A stretch of DNA of 64,000 bases from an uncultured Pelagibacteraceae bacterium. Lineage in GTDB: Bacteria; Pseudomonadota; Alphaproteobacteria; Pelagibacterales; Pelagibacteraceae. The notes under the pieces were generated by a model. The model was not told the DNA's origin and searched no databases. It saw only the letters and a list, made by a program, of their open reading frames with translations. The stretch is taken from assembly GCA_902571135.1 (NCBI GenBank), contig CACGAU010000003.1, positions 62,001 to 126,000 of the forward strand. The letters run 5' to 3'. The position numbers were made by a program, and so were the translations under genes. Within the stretch, counting starts at the first letter, position 1, and each line of letters begins with the position of its first letter. Positions 8,849 to 16,544 of the stretch are shown here, piece by piece.

Positions 8849-9535
8849 CTAAGTTAAATCCGATAGCTCATTAAATTTTTTTAATCTTCCCAAAAACAAA
8901 TTTTGATAAACAATTAAATCATGCCCTTGAATTTTAAACTCTTGAAATAATTTATCTACTGTGCAAACCAAAATTACACAAGAAGTGATATTGGAGTTAT
9001 ACACAATATTATGTGCTAATGAATATGCGCTTGTTTGAAGAAGCCATGAATCTATATACTCAGCTTTTTTTGGTTTATTACTTTGTTTAAAATCAATGAT
9101 TGTCTCTTTTCCTTCATACACTCCAACACAATCAGCAGTACCAGCGTACTTATCTGGATAATAAAGAGTACACTCAACACCCCAAATTTCATCCAATCTA
9201 TTTTTTAAACCTTTTTCTATAATCTCTTTGGCCATTAATTTGTATTGTTCGTTATCTTCAAAAAAACTTAAATTTTCTCTTCCAAGTAAATAAGATTCTA
9301 AATAGTTGTGCATTTGAGATCCCCTACTACTTGCCGCTTTTGTAATTGCTTCAGCTTCTTTTTGACCAGTTCTTTCTCTCCAATTTGCTAATGCTGCTTT
9401 ATCTTCTTCAGATCGAGTTGCATCTAAAATTGAAGTTACACTTGGTAATTTTGTTTCCCCTAATAAGTATCTTCTAATGCCATCAACTGTTGCTCTTGAT
9501 GATTTTGGATAATCATATTTTTGATTCCACTGCAT
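8849..9535 (-). CDS. RecB/Cas4-like PD-(D/E)XK nuclease
   Basis: About 228 residues from the ATG at 9535. The open frame extends upstream to 9640, but that part would overlap rmuC by 68 bases and looks non-conserved (lysine/phenylalanine rich). The nuclease core is clear: GTAD (D135), then IIDFKQ (D148, K150), then QTSAY (Q167-Y171), the D...D-x-K...QxxxY pattern of the RecB, AddB and Cas4 nuclease superfamily. No helicase or Fe-S cysteines are visible, so this is a stand-alone nuclease. Its substrate is unknown. The setting between rmuC and sbcB suggests DNA-end processing or repair. Confidence 0.8.
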   Translation of the reverse strand: MQWNQKYDYPKSSRATVDGIRRYLLGETKLPSVTSILDATRSEEDKAALANWRERTGQKEAEAITKAASSRGSQMHNYLESYLLGRENLSFFEDNEQYKLMAKEIIEKGLKNRLDEIWGVECTLYYPDKYAGTADCVGVYEGKETIIDFKQSNKPKKAEYIDSWLLQTSAYSLAHNIVYNSNITSCVILVCTVDKLFQEFKIQGHDLIVYQNLFLGRLKKFNELSDLT

Positions 9536-9572
9536 GAGATTTCTTATAGACGTTATTAAGGAAAAAAAGAAA

Positions 9573-10670
9573 TTAATTTTTAAGCTGCCTATTTCGTTCA
9601 ACAAATTTTTCCACGTTTTCAGTTTGTACAGCTTTCTCAACCTGCTCGGGATCTTTAATATTTTCTAAGGTTCTTGAAATTGATCTTGCATCCGTTCCAA
9701 ATTTATCAACAACTCCCATAGCATCTTCCAATTTTTTTCTAAGAACTATAATGTTGTCAAAATGTTTAGAAAATCTTGTACTGATTGTTTTTAAATGATT
9801 ATAAATTTCCGTTGCACCTTTTTGTACCTTCAATGATTGAAATCCCATATGTAAAGACTGTAAGTAAGCAGAAAGAGTATTAGGTCCACATATTACAACT
9901 TTATATTTTTTCATTAACTCTTGAGTTAATAATTCTTTTGTACTTGGATCTTGGTATTCAGTTAACTCTTTGTATAAACTTTCTGTAGGAGCATATACGA
10001 TTGCAAAATCAGTAGTTTTTGGTGGAACAATATATTTTTCATTAACACTTTTGGCTTTTGCTTTAAACGCTGAGGCTAATTTTGTTCTAGCATCTGCTAC
10101 AGCCCTTTTGTCTTCCGCGTCATGACCATCGGTAATTGCTTTGAATTTTTCTACTGGAAAATGACTATCAACAGGAACTAAAACATCTCCTTGAAGCTTT
10201 ATTGCAAATTCAACATTTTCACTGGTATCCTCTTTCATTTTAACATTTGTCATGAATTGAGAGGTTGGTAGCAAATCTTTAATTAGAGCATCTAAGCTAA
10301 ATTCTGCAAGAGTTCCATATTTCTTAACTCCAGCTAAAATTTTAGTTATCCCCTCTTGGCTTTGATTTAATAGTTGAACTTGTTGATTAAAATTACCAAC
10401 CTTTTCCTCTACCTTAGTTAAAGTTTCAGTCATATCTTTAGTAACCCCAGTTGATAGATTATTAAATGAAGTCGACATTGCACCAAGTGAGCTATTGATT
10501 GTAGTGTTTAAGGTATCTTTTAAACTTGATATTTCTGATTTTAAATTAGCTATTTCCTCAGCTTCTTTGTTTTCATTTTCATCTTTTGGCTTAGTTTTTA
10601 AATTTAGATAAAGAATAGCTAAAACGCCACCTAATAACAAAACTAGTAAAATTAACAATATATTATCCAT
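9573..10670 (-). CDS. rmuC: DNA recombination protein RmuC
   Basis: A 365-residue protein with an N-terminal membrane anchor (about residues 4-24, leucine rich), a coiled-coil region (about 35-110) and the RmuC nuclease-fold core, seen in LPTSQFMTNVKM, VDSHFPVEKF and VICGPNTLSAYLQSLHMGFQ. RmuC family members limit DNA inversion and rearrangement at short inverted repeats. It is the first gene of the minus-strand group rmuC, PD-(D/E)XK nuclease, sbcB, trxA. Confidence 0.93.
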   Translation of the reverse strand: MDNILLILLVLLLGGVLAILYLNLKTKPKDENENKEAEEIANLKSEISSLKDTLNTTINSSLGAMSTSFNNLSTGVTKDMTETLTKVEEKVGNFNQQVQLLNQSQEGITKILAGVKKYGTLAEFSLDALIKDLLPTSQFMTNVKMKEDTSENVEFAIKLQGDVLVPVDSHFPVEKFKAITDGHDAEDKRAVADARTKLASAFKAKAKSVNEKYIVPPKTTDFAIVYAPTESLYKELTEYQDPSTKELLTQELMKKYKVVICGPNTLSAYLQSLHMGFQSLKVQKGATEIYNHLKTISTRFSKHFDNIIVLRKKLEDAMGVVDKFGTDARSISRTLENIKDPEQVEKAVQTENVEKFVERNRQLKN

Positions 10671-10734
10671 GATTCTAATTTTTTATTTTATCGTAAATAT
10701 TTGATTAATGTATTTAAATATTTAAAAATACTTT

Positions 10735-10866
10735 ATGGAACTAATTTTAGTATTAAAAATATTCTTTATTATTTGTGTTATTGTTGCACTTTATGCAATT
10801 ATTAGAAATCTAGATATTATCAAAATTATACTAATTTATTGGAAAGACTTAATTTTCAGAAAGTAA
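10735..10866 (+). CDS. Possible single-helix membrane peptide (43 aa)
   Basis: An ATG-initiated frame of 43 codons encodes a very hydrophobic N-terminal two thirds (about residues 3-23 could span the membrane) followed by a basic tail ending FRK. It is divergent from rmuC, and its last 18 bases overlap the convergent hisG end. The spacer between rmuC and hisG would otherwise be 178 bases, long for this genome, which favours a real gene. There is no clear Shine-Dalgarno, and A+T-rich DNA easily produces such frames. Function unknown. Confidence 0.4.
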   Translation: MELILVLKIFFIICVIVALYAIIRNLDIIKIILIYWKDLIFRK

Positions 10867-11541
10867 TTTTACTATTTTTTTAAGACCCATTTTATTATTG
10901 GATGACTTAGAAATCATCATGCAGGCCTCTGATCTTAATATTTCTCCATCCTTTAAAATACGTAGATTGTTTGCTTTTAACGTTTCTCCGGTAGAAGTGA
11001 TATCTGTAATTATTTCCGATGAGCCTGTAAAAGGATAAGCTTCAGTTGCACCTAAACTATCAATTAATTTGAATTGGGTAACGCCCTTTGAAAACAAAAA
11101 TTCCCTTGTTAAGTTTGGATATTTTGTTGCTACTCTTAATCTTTTCTTTTTCTTATCTTTAAATTCAAATGCAATTTCTTCTAAATCTGCAACTGTTTGT
11201 ACATCTATCCATGGATCAGGAATTGCGACTACTAATGTAGCCTTACCAAAACCATATCTTTTTAAAACATTAATTTTCTTTTGAGTGTTAATTTCACTTT
11301 CCTTTAATAAATCAAAGCCAGAAAAACCTATGTCCAAAGATCCATCTCCAAGTCTTTCGATGATCTCTCTTGCATGAAGATATAAAATCTTAATATTTTT
11401 AAATTGTTTTATAGATCCTAAAAGATCTCTTTCTCCTCTTTCAGAAATGAGATTTAATTTATTTTTTTTAAAAATATTTAAAACATCTTTTCTAAGTCTA
11501 CCTTTGCTTGGAATTCCAATATTAAAAATATTTTTTGTCAT
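10849..11541 (-). CDS. hisG: ATP phosphoribosyltransferase, short form
   Basis: This enzyme catalyses the first step of histidine synthesis, ATP + PRPP to phosphoribosyl-ATP. At 230 residues it is the short HisG type, which lacks the C-terminal regulatory domain and needs HisZ; hisZ lies directly upstream. GIPSKGRLRKD at the N-terminus and the PRPP loop TGSSEIITDITSTGETLKAN are conserved. The ATG shares one base with the hisZ stop (TAATG), supporting coupled synthesis of the two subunits. Confidence 0.95.
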   Translation of the reverse strand: MTKNIFNIGIPSKGRLRKDVLNIFKKNKLNLISERGERDLLGSIKQFKNIKILYLHAREIIERLGDGSLDIGFSGFDLLKESEINTQKKINVLKRYGFGKATLVVAIPDPWIDVQTVADLEEIAFEFKDKKKKRLRVATKYPNLTREFLFSKGVTQFKLIDSLGATEAYPFTGSSEIITDITSTGETLKANNLRILKDGEILRSEACMMISKSSNNKMGLKKIVKLLSEN

Positions 11542-12593
11542 TAGTAATTTAAATTTAAAGCAGCACCTACTGCTGGAGTTTGTTTTTTTGATCCTAAGTC
11601 TGAAATTAGACCGTCATAACGACCACCATTAATAATATTTTTTAATGAGTTTTTAGATTTAATATCAATTTTAAAAACCATTCCGGTGTAATATTCTAAT
11701 TGTCTTCCAAAGGATGCTGAAAATACTACATTTAATTTTGAAACCTTATTATTAGAGATTGGAAAATATTTTTGATCTACAGCTAGATTTATTTTGTTTT
11801 TTTTAAAAAATTTATTTAACTCAATTGCTGCTTTATTTATGGGACATTTAATTTTTAAGAAATCTTTAATTATTTTTGAAACATTCTTTCCTTTACTGGC
11901 TCTTCTAGGATCTTTTATTTTCTGATCAAACCTTTTTAATATTTCATTAATTGTTCTTCCTGCAACAATATTTGATAAATCCTCTTTAAGCATTTTCACG
12001 TAACGCTTTTTATCTATTTCTACAATTGTTGGATCAACATCTGAATTAGTTTCTAATCTTTTTAATAAATCATTAAAATATTCTTCTCTCCAGAAGTGTC
12101 TGGCTAATCTTAGCTTCCATCTCTTTGGAATATCCAATTTTGAAATTAACAAATTAAATATTTCAACATTTCCAATAGTTAGTGTTCCTGAAGAATATTT
12201 AATATTTTGAAGTGATTTAAGAGATGTATCTATAATTTCTTTATCGTCATTTTTCTCATCCTTAGATCCTAAAATTTCAAATCCAATTTGATTTCTAATG
12301 ATTGAGTCTTTTTTGTTTTGTGATTTTCGATAAGCTTGACCACTGTAGAAAATTTTTTCCTTACCTTTTAAATTATTTTCCAAATACCTTAAACAAGATG
12401 CAATTGTTAAATCTGGTCTTAAACACAACTCACTTCCATTCTGATCAGTAAAGGAGAAGATAAACTTTCTAAAATTTTCTCCTGATCTTTGAACAATATG
12501 ATTAGCCTCAATTACTGAAGGTAAATCAATATATTTAAAACCCTTAGATTTTACTGATCTAAGGATGTTTTCAGATAAGTTTTTTGACTTCAT
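11541..12593 (-). CDS. hisZ: ATP phosphoribosyltransferase regulatory subunit
   Basis: A histidyl-tRNA synthetase-like protein without a tRNA-binding domain, which joins short HisG in an octamer and gives it activity and histidine feedback. Class II synthetase-like motifs are seen in LCLRPDLTIASC (motif 2 area) and NGGRYDGLI near the C-terminus. It overlaps hisS by 23 bases and hisG by 1. The hisS-hisZ-hisG order puts the true synthetase next to its paralog. Confidence 0.92.
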   Translation of the reverse strand: MKSKNLSENILRSVKSKGFKYIDLPSVIEANHIVQRSGENFRKFIFSFTDQNGSELCLRPDLTIASCLRYLENNLKGKEKIFYSGQAYRKSQNKKDSIIRNQIGFEILGSKDEKNDDKEIIDTSLKSLQNIKYSSGTLTIGNVEIFNLLISKLDIPKRWKLRLARHFWREEYFNDLLKRLETNSDVDPTIVEIDKKRYVKMLKEDLSNIVAGRTINEILKRFDQKIKDPRRASKGKNVSKIIKDFLKIKCPINKAAIELNKFFKKNKINLAVDQKYFPISNNKVSKLNVVFSASFGRQLEYYTGMVFKIDIKSKNSLKNIINGGRYDGLISDLGSKKQTPAVGAALNLNY

Positions 12594-13965
12594 CGATTAA
12601 ATCTTCTTTTGGAAATGTTTTATTGTTTTCACCCTTAACGCCTTTGAGACTTTTTATAGTGACTGTATTTTCATTAAATTCATTTTCACCACATATTATT
12701 GCAACATCCAACTCACGTTTATTTGCTAGGGTTAGTTGCTTACCTAAATTTTTTTTTGTATCTAAAAAAATTTCAGCATTGATATTATTATTTCTTAATA
12801 GATCTAAAATTTCATAATAACTTTTAAGATATTTTTCATCCATTACACAAACTAAAACTGGTTTTTGACTATCTACTTTTACTTGATCCAATTGCATTAA
12901 AGCAAATAACAATCGATCAACTCCAAAACTAATTCCGGTGCCTGGAATATCAACGCCTTTAAATCTCGAAATTAATTTTGCATAGGCTCCTCCAGAACAA
13001 ATACTGCCTATATCGACCTCTTTGCCTTTGTTATTTGTGACTTTAAAATTTAGATTTGTTTCAACAATGAAATCTGAATAATAAGCCAATCCCCTAATAA
13101 TTGTAAAATTTGTTTTGACCTGATTTAAATTTGAACTGTAACCCAATACTTCAAATACTTGTTCTAATTCCTTTATGCCTTCTTGAGACAAAGGATTTTT
13201 TAATATTTCTTTTAATTCTTTTAAATCTTTAATTTTTAGAAAATTAAGTATTTCTGATGCTTGTTCATCGTTTAAATCTGCGCCCTTAGTAATTGCACCA
13301 CTTATATCTTTTCTCTCTTTTTTAAGCAGATCTTCAACACCTTTTAAACCAAAACCTGGTTTATTTAATTTATCAATTGCTCGAATTACTTTTACCTGCT
13401 TTTCTTCTGATATTTTTAAATCGTCAATTAATCCTTGAACTATTTTTCTATTACTAATGTTAATTGTAAATTGATTTTTTTTTAGGCCACAATCTAACAA
13501 AGTACTTGATATTAAATTACAAAGCTCAGCATTTGCCTGGGCAGGATTAACATTTCCAACAATATCAAAATCCGCTTGCATAAATTCCCTGTACCTTCCG
13601 TTACCAGCCTTTTCATTTCTAAAGACATTTTGAATGGCATACCTTTTAAAGATTGATGGAAGCCCTTGATTGTTTTGAGCAACAAATCTAGCAAGTGGGC
13701 TTGAAAGATCATACCTTAGAGTAATGTTTTTTTCTCCATCCTGAAATGAGAATACATCAGACATAGGATTAGCGTCATCTTCTGCCAAAAAAGATCCTAT
13801 ATTTTCACTTATCTCAAACGAAGGGGTTTCCAGAGCCTCTGCTCCAAATTTAATAAAATTATTCTCAATAGCTTTTAAAAGCTTTTTTTTGAGAAGAAGT
13901 TTTTTATCCCAACGATCTTCAAATCCTGAAGGCAATCCAGGAATTAATTTTTTTTCTTTATTCAT
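12571..13965 (-). CDS. hisS: Histidyl-tRNA synthetase (alphaproteobacterial divergent type)
   Basis: A class II aminoacyl-tRNA synthetase charging tRNA-His. The start is set at the ATG at 13965 (MNKEKKLIPGLPSGFEDRW); the frame extends to 14013, but that part is the tRNA-His gene. Motif 2 reads FRNEKAGNGRYREFMQADFD and the late histidine-binding region SGGAYAKLI plus GISFGVDRLLFAL, resembling the divergent HisRS of alphaproteobacteria rather than the E. coli form. The first codon lies only 4 bases after the tRNA-His CCA, so a processed message would be nearly leaderless. It overlaps hisZ by 23 bases. Confidence 0.95.
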   Translation of the reverse strand: MNKEKKLIPGLPSGFEDRWDKKLLLKKKLLKAIENNFIKFGAEALETPSFEISENIGSFLAEDDANPMSDVFSFQDGEKNITLRYDLSSPLARFVAQNNQGLPSIFKRYAIQNVFRNEKAGNGRYREFMQADFDIVGNVNPAQANAELCNLISSTLLDCGLKKNQFTINISNRKIVQGLIDDLKISEEKQVKVIRAIDKLNKPGFGLKGVEDLLKKERKDISGAITKGADLNDEQASEILNFLKIKDLKELKEILKNPLSQEGIKELEQVFEVLGYSSNLNQVKTNFTIIRGLAYYSDFIVETNLNFKVTNNKGKEVDIGSICSGGAYAKLISRFKGVDIPGTGISFGVDRLLFALMQLDQVKVDSQKPVLVCVMDEKYLKSYYEILDLLRNNNINAEIFLDTKKNLGKQLTLANKRELDVAIICGENEFNENTVTIKSLKGVKGENNKTFPKEDLIDEVKKLI

Positions 13966-13969
13966 TTTT

Positions 13970-14044
13970 TGGTACCCGGGCTGAGAGTCGAACTCAAACT
14001 TAAAGTTCCACAAACTTCCGTGCTAACCATTACACCACCCGGGC
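13970..14044 (-). tRNA. tRNA-His (GTG)
   Basis: A 75-nt cloverleaf with encoded CCA. Acceptor GCCCGGG pairs with CCCGGGT, the anticodon loop TTGTGGA holds GTG, and the T-loop is TTCGACT. The discriminator is A73, the 1-72 pair is G-U, and the base before G1 in the DNA is A, so the usual G-1:C73 histidine identity pair is not encoded. This matches the noncanonical tRNA-His described for Caulobacter and relatives. It sits 4 bases upstream of hisS on the same strand. Confidence 0.95.
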
Positions 14045-14086
14045 TTATCCTCTTTGTTTTTATCTTATTTTATGTGGATTTAAAAT

Positions 14087-14092
14087 TATAAT
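14087..14092 (+). promoter_or_regulatory. Possible -10 element (TATAAT) for a small RNA
   Basis: A perfect TATAAT lies about 8 bases before the first of a series of hairpins (14101 onward). No good -35 is seen; CTTATT at 14064-14069 is a weak candidate. The same A+T stretch also reads as TATAAT on the minus strand (14085-14090), where it could instead serve tRNA-His-hisS. Direction is therefore undecided. Confidence 0.3.
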
Positions 14093-14098
14093 ATAAAT

Positions 14099-14265
14099 AA
14101 ATAGCCTACTGGCTATGGAAACAGTTTCTGTGAGTACTTCTAAAAGTCTTTCTGTATGTAATATTTATATTCATGAGCAGTCTTTTAGACAAAAAAAATT
14201 AATATTCAAGGTCTAAATAGAAAAAGGACGTTTATCTATTTGGTAGATAAAACGCCCTTTTAAAT
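14099..14265 (+). ncRNA. Candidate small structured RNA between tRNA-His and cspA
   Basis: The 231 bases between tRNA-His and cspA are the longest gene-free stretch in the window. On the plus strand, after a TATAAT, come a perfect 6-bp hairpin (14101-14106 with 14111-14116, loop TACT), a 4-bp hairpin (14121-14131), a perfect 8-bp inverted repeat (14139-14146 with 14182-14189) and then a strong terminator-type hairpin (14222-14261). The order promoter-hairpins-terminator suits an RNA of about 165 nt. It matches no family I can recognise: the SRP RNA and tmRNA signatures are absent. The inverted repeats would also form on the minus strand. Confidence 0.35.
14222..14261 (-). terminator. Rho-independent terminator after cspA, possibly bidirectional
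   Basis: Arms 14222-14238 and 14244-14261 pair almost perfectly (one bulge) around a five-base loop. Read on the minus strand, the stem follows the cspA stop by 14 bases and ends in a T-run, the normal terminator form. On the plus strand the stem ends in TTTT, so it could also end a rightward transcript. It is the clearest intrinsic terminator I found in the window. Confidence 0.8.
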
Positions 14266-14275
14266 AATTTCTAAA

Positions 14276-14488
14276 TTAGTCTATTTTTTTTAAATTTACT
14301 GCAGAAGGACCTTTGGGACCATCTTCTAATGTGAATTCAAGTTTATCACCTTCATTGAGATATCTCATACCAGCAGCTTTTACCGCTGAAGCGTGAACAA
14401 AGGCATCTTTTTCTTTATCATCTCTTTCAATGAAGCCATATCCCTTTTTACCATTATACCATTTAATTTTTCCTTGTAGTGTACTCAT
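14276..14488 (-). CDS. cspA: Cold-shock domain protein
   Basis: A 70-residue single cold-shock domain. RNP1 is KGYGFIERDD and RNP2 is DAFVHASAV, the two strands that bind single-stranded RNA or DNA; MRYLNEGDKLEF and GPKGPSAVNL complete the barrel. It acts as an RNA chaperone. The leader between tRNA-Phe and the ATG is about 80 bases, long for this genome, with AAAGGA as a Shine-Dalgarno about 12 bases upstream. A terminator follows the stop. Confidence 0.95.
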   Translation of the reverse strand: MSTLQGKIKWYNGKKGYGFIERDDKEKDAFVHASAVKAAGMRYLNEGDKLEFTLEDGPKGPSAVNLKKID

Positions 14489-14568
14489 CTTATTTCTTAG
14501 TCCTTTTGTTATTTATTATCTCTTAAAGTTAATTTCTTTTACAGTTATTTCAAGATGAAACTTTGTGG

Positions 14569-14643
14569 TGGTGGCTGAGGAAGGATTCGCACCTCCGACA
14601 CAAGCCTTTTCAGGGCTCTGCTCTACTCCTGAGCTACTCAGCC
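14569..14643 (-). tRNA. tRNA-Phe (GAA)
   Basis: A 75-nt cloverleaf: acceptor GGCTGAG with CTCAGCC, D-stem GCTC/GAGC, anticodon loop CTGAAAA giving GAA, T-loop TGCGAAT, discriminator A and encoded CCA. It begins 4 bases after the infA stop and precedes cspA on the same strand, so it is probably cut from a transcript that also carries infA. Confidence 0.96.
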
Positions 14644-14647
14644 TTAT

Positions 14648-14863
14648 TTATCCTCTAAAGATAATTCTTCCTTTAGTAAGATCGTAAGGTGTCATTTCAA
14701 CTGTCACATTATCACCTTGGAGAACTCTAATTCTGTTTTTTCTTAACTTACCAGCTGTATGGGCAGTAACAGTATGTCCATTTTCTAATTTTACTCTAAA
14801 CATAGCGTTCGGAAGTAGGTCTATCACTGTACCTTTAAATTCCAGTAAGTCTTGTTTTGACAA
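14648..14863 (-). CDS. infA: Translation initiation factor IF-1
   Basis: A 71-residue OB-fold protein of standard length. The sequence is textbook IF-1: [23 protein letters not shown], then [17 protein letters not shown], then [10 protein letters not shown]. It occupies the ribosomal A site during initiation. It starts 2 bases after hisD and is followed 4 bases later by tRNA-Phe. Confidence 0.98.
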   Translation of the reverse strand: MSKQDLLEFKGTVIDLLPNAMFRVKLENGHTVTAHTAGKLRKNRIRVLQGDNVTVEMTPYDLTKGRIIFRG

Positions 14864-14865
14864 AT

Positions 14866-16149
14866 TTATTTTCTCCTTATTCGTTTTACTACAGATTGAG
14901 CGTGTCCAACCAACCCTTCGTAATTTGCAAGTGTTATAACTGATGGTCCAAGACTTTCAATACCCTTTTTTGATAAGTTTATGTATGAAATTCTTTTATA
15001 AAATTCATTTACACTAATACCGCTTGAGTATTTGGCAGAACCATTAGTTGGCAACACATGGTTTGATCCAACATTATAATCAGTCATTGCCATCACTGCA
15101 TATTTTCCTAAACATATTGATCCTGAATTTTTTATTTTTGGAACTAACGATTTATAATTTTTAATATTTAATTCTAAATGTTCTGGTGCAATTTTATTTA
15201 TAACACTTATTATTTTAGTGTCTGAAGAAATATACATAAGAATTCCATTATTAATTAAGCTTCTTCTTGCAACAGAAGCTCTTGGAATTTCTTTTAATTG
15301 TTTAGTAATTTCAATTTTTACTTTATCTAGCAAATCTTTATCTTTTGAAATCAAAATACATTGTGCAAGAATATCATGTTCAGCTTGTCCAATTAAATCA
15401 CTTGCAACCCACTCAGGATTTGAGAATTTATCACAAACGACAGTCACTTCTGATGGACCTGCGGTCATACCTTCAATTCCAACAACACCAAAAACTTCTT
15501 TTTTTGCAGCCGCAACATATGCGTTTCCTGGACCAACTATTTTATGAACTTTTTTAATTTTTTTAGTCCCATAGGATACTGCTGCAATAGCAGAAGGGCC
15601 CCCAATGGAATATATTTCTTTTATTTTGCATTTTTTTGCAGCGTATAATACGGCTGGATTTTGTTTTCCTTTATGGCCTGGATTAATCATAACTATTCTC
15701 TTAACTCCTGCAACAATTGCTGGAATAGCGTTCATCAACACACTTGATGGGTATGAAGCAGTAGAACCAGGAACATATATTGCAACTGACTCCAAAGGTA
15801 CGTATTTATATTCGAGTTTATTTTTTAATTTATCTGTATAAGAAATATTTTTAAATTTTTGAAGTGAATGAAATTTATAAATTCTATTATAAGCCGTATC
15901 GATTGCTTTCTTTACTTTTTTATCAAGTGAATTTATAGATTTTTTTATTTTTTTTGAGCTTGGAATAATTGTGTTATTTTGATTAAATCTTTTCTCGTAT
16001 TTTAATAATGCTTTATCTCCATTTTTTTTAACATCTTTAATTATATTTGTTACAGAAACAGAGTCTGATAGAATTTTTTTTTTTCTCTGTAAAAGTAAAT
16101 TCTCTAATAATTTATCAAAATTTTTACTTTTACTATTTAATATCTTCAT
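14866..16149 (-). CDS. hisD: Histidinol dehydrogenase
   Basis: A zinc enzyme that makes the last two NAD-dependent oxidations from histidinol to histidine. Conserved segments: [45 protein letters not shown] and IGQAEHD (Zn/catalytic region), with [18 protein letters not shown] near the end. Length is 427 residues. It is apart from hisSZG but on the same strand, within a murA-DUF2948-hisD-infA run that alphaproteobacteria often keep. Confidence 0.96.
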   Translation of the reverse strand: MKILNSKSKNFDKLLENLLLQRKKKILSDSVSVTNIIKDVKKNGDKALLKYEKRFNQNNTIIPSSKKIKKSINSLDKKVKKAIDTAYNRIYKFHSLQKFKNISYTDKLKNKLEYKYVPLESVAIYVPGSTASYPSSVLMNAIPAIVAGVKRIVMINPGHKGKQNPAVLYAAKKCKIKEIYSIGGPSAIAAVSYGTKKIKKVHKIVGPGNAYVAAAKKEVFGVVGIEGMTAGPSEVTVVCDKFSNPEWVASDLIGQAEHDILAQCILISKDKDLLDKVKIEITKQLKEIPRASVARRSLINNGILMYISSDTKIISVINKIAPEHLELNIKNYKSLVPKIKNSGSICLGKYAVMAMTDYNVGSNHVLPTNGSAKYSSGISVNEFYKRISYINLSKKGIESLGPSVITLANYEGLVGHAQSVVKRIRRK

Positions 16150-16151
16150 AA

Positions 16152-16544
16152 CTATTTAATTTCACTTTGATCCTCTAATCTTGCTTCAATAGTTTCTGTA
16201 CTTAAAGCAATATGAGCATTGTTATTAAAAATAAGATTTATTTCATAAACATCATTATTTTTCAAATAATCTATACCTATTAGTTCTAAGACTATTTCTT
16301 GATTTGATTGATCAATGTTCTTTGATCTTACATTATCAACAAAATCAAACCTACAAATACTATTGATTTTTTTATCTTCTTGATCACTTTCAACCTTGGT
16401 TCTTTCAATTGATAATAAAAAAACCTTATTTGATGGGAGATATTTTATATCTGAAATTTTAACCTTAGCACCTGAACTGCAAGCCGAAATCATTTGTAAA
16501 CCTTCTTGGTCACTTGCTATTATTTTTGCTAAATATTTATTCAC
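16152..16544 (-). CDS. DUF2948 family protein
   Basis: A 130-residue protein without signal peptide or membrane segment. Its N-terminus (KIIASDQEGLQMISACSSGAKVKISDI) and the later RFDFVDNVRS match what I know of DUF2948, an alphaproteobacterial family of unknown function usually encoded between murA and hisD, as here. It abuts the murA end (one-base overlap) and ends 2 bases before hisD. Confidence 0.75.
   Translation of the reverse strand: MNKYLAKIIASDQEGLQMISACSSGAKVKISDIKYLPSNKVFLLSIERTKVESDQEDKKINSICRFDFVDNVRSKNIDQSNQEIVLELIGIDYLKNNDVYEINLIFNNNAHIALSTETIEARLEDQSEIK

Noticed and set aside
9536-9640. Longer start for the PD-(D/E)XK nuclease
   Set aside because: It would overlap rmuC by 68 bases and add 35 residues of low-complexity sequence.
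13966-14013. Longer hisS start giving 16 extra N-terminal residues
   Set aside because: Those codons read through the tRNA-His gene; the ATG at 13965 matches the conserved HisRS N-terminus.
14045-14275. SRP RNA, tmRNA or known SAR11 riboswitch in the tRNA-His/cspA spacer
   Set aside because: None of the conserved sequence marks of those RNAs is visible; listed only as an unassigned candidate RNA.
15218-15557. Overlapping ORFs antisense to hisD
   Set aside because: Both are complementary-strand shadows of a strongly conserved gene.
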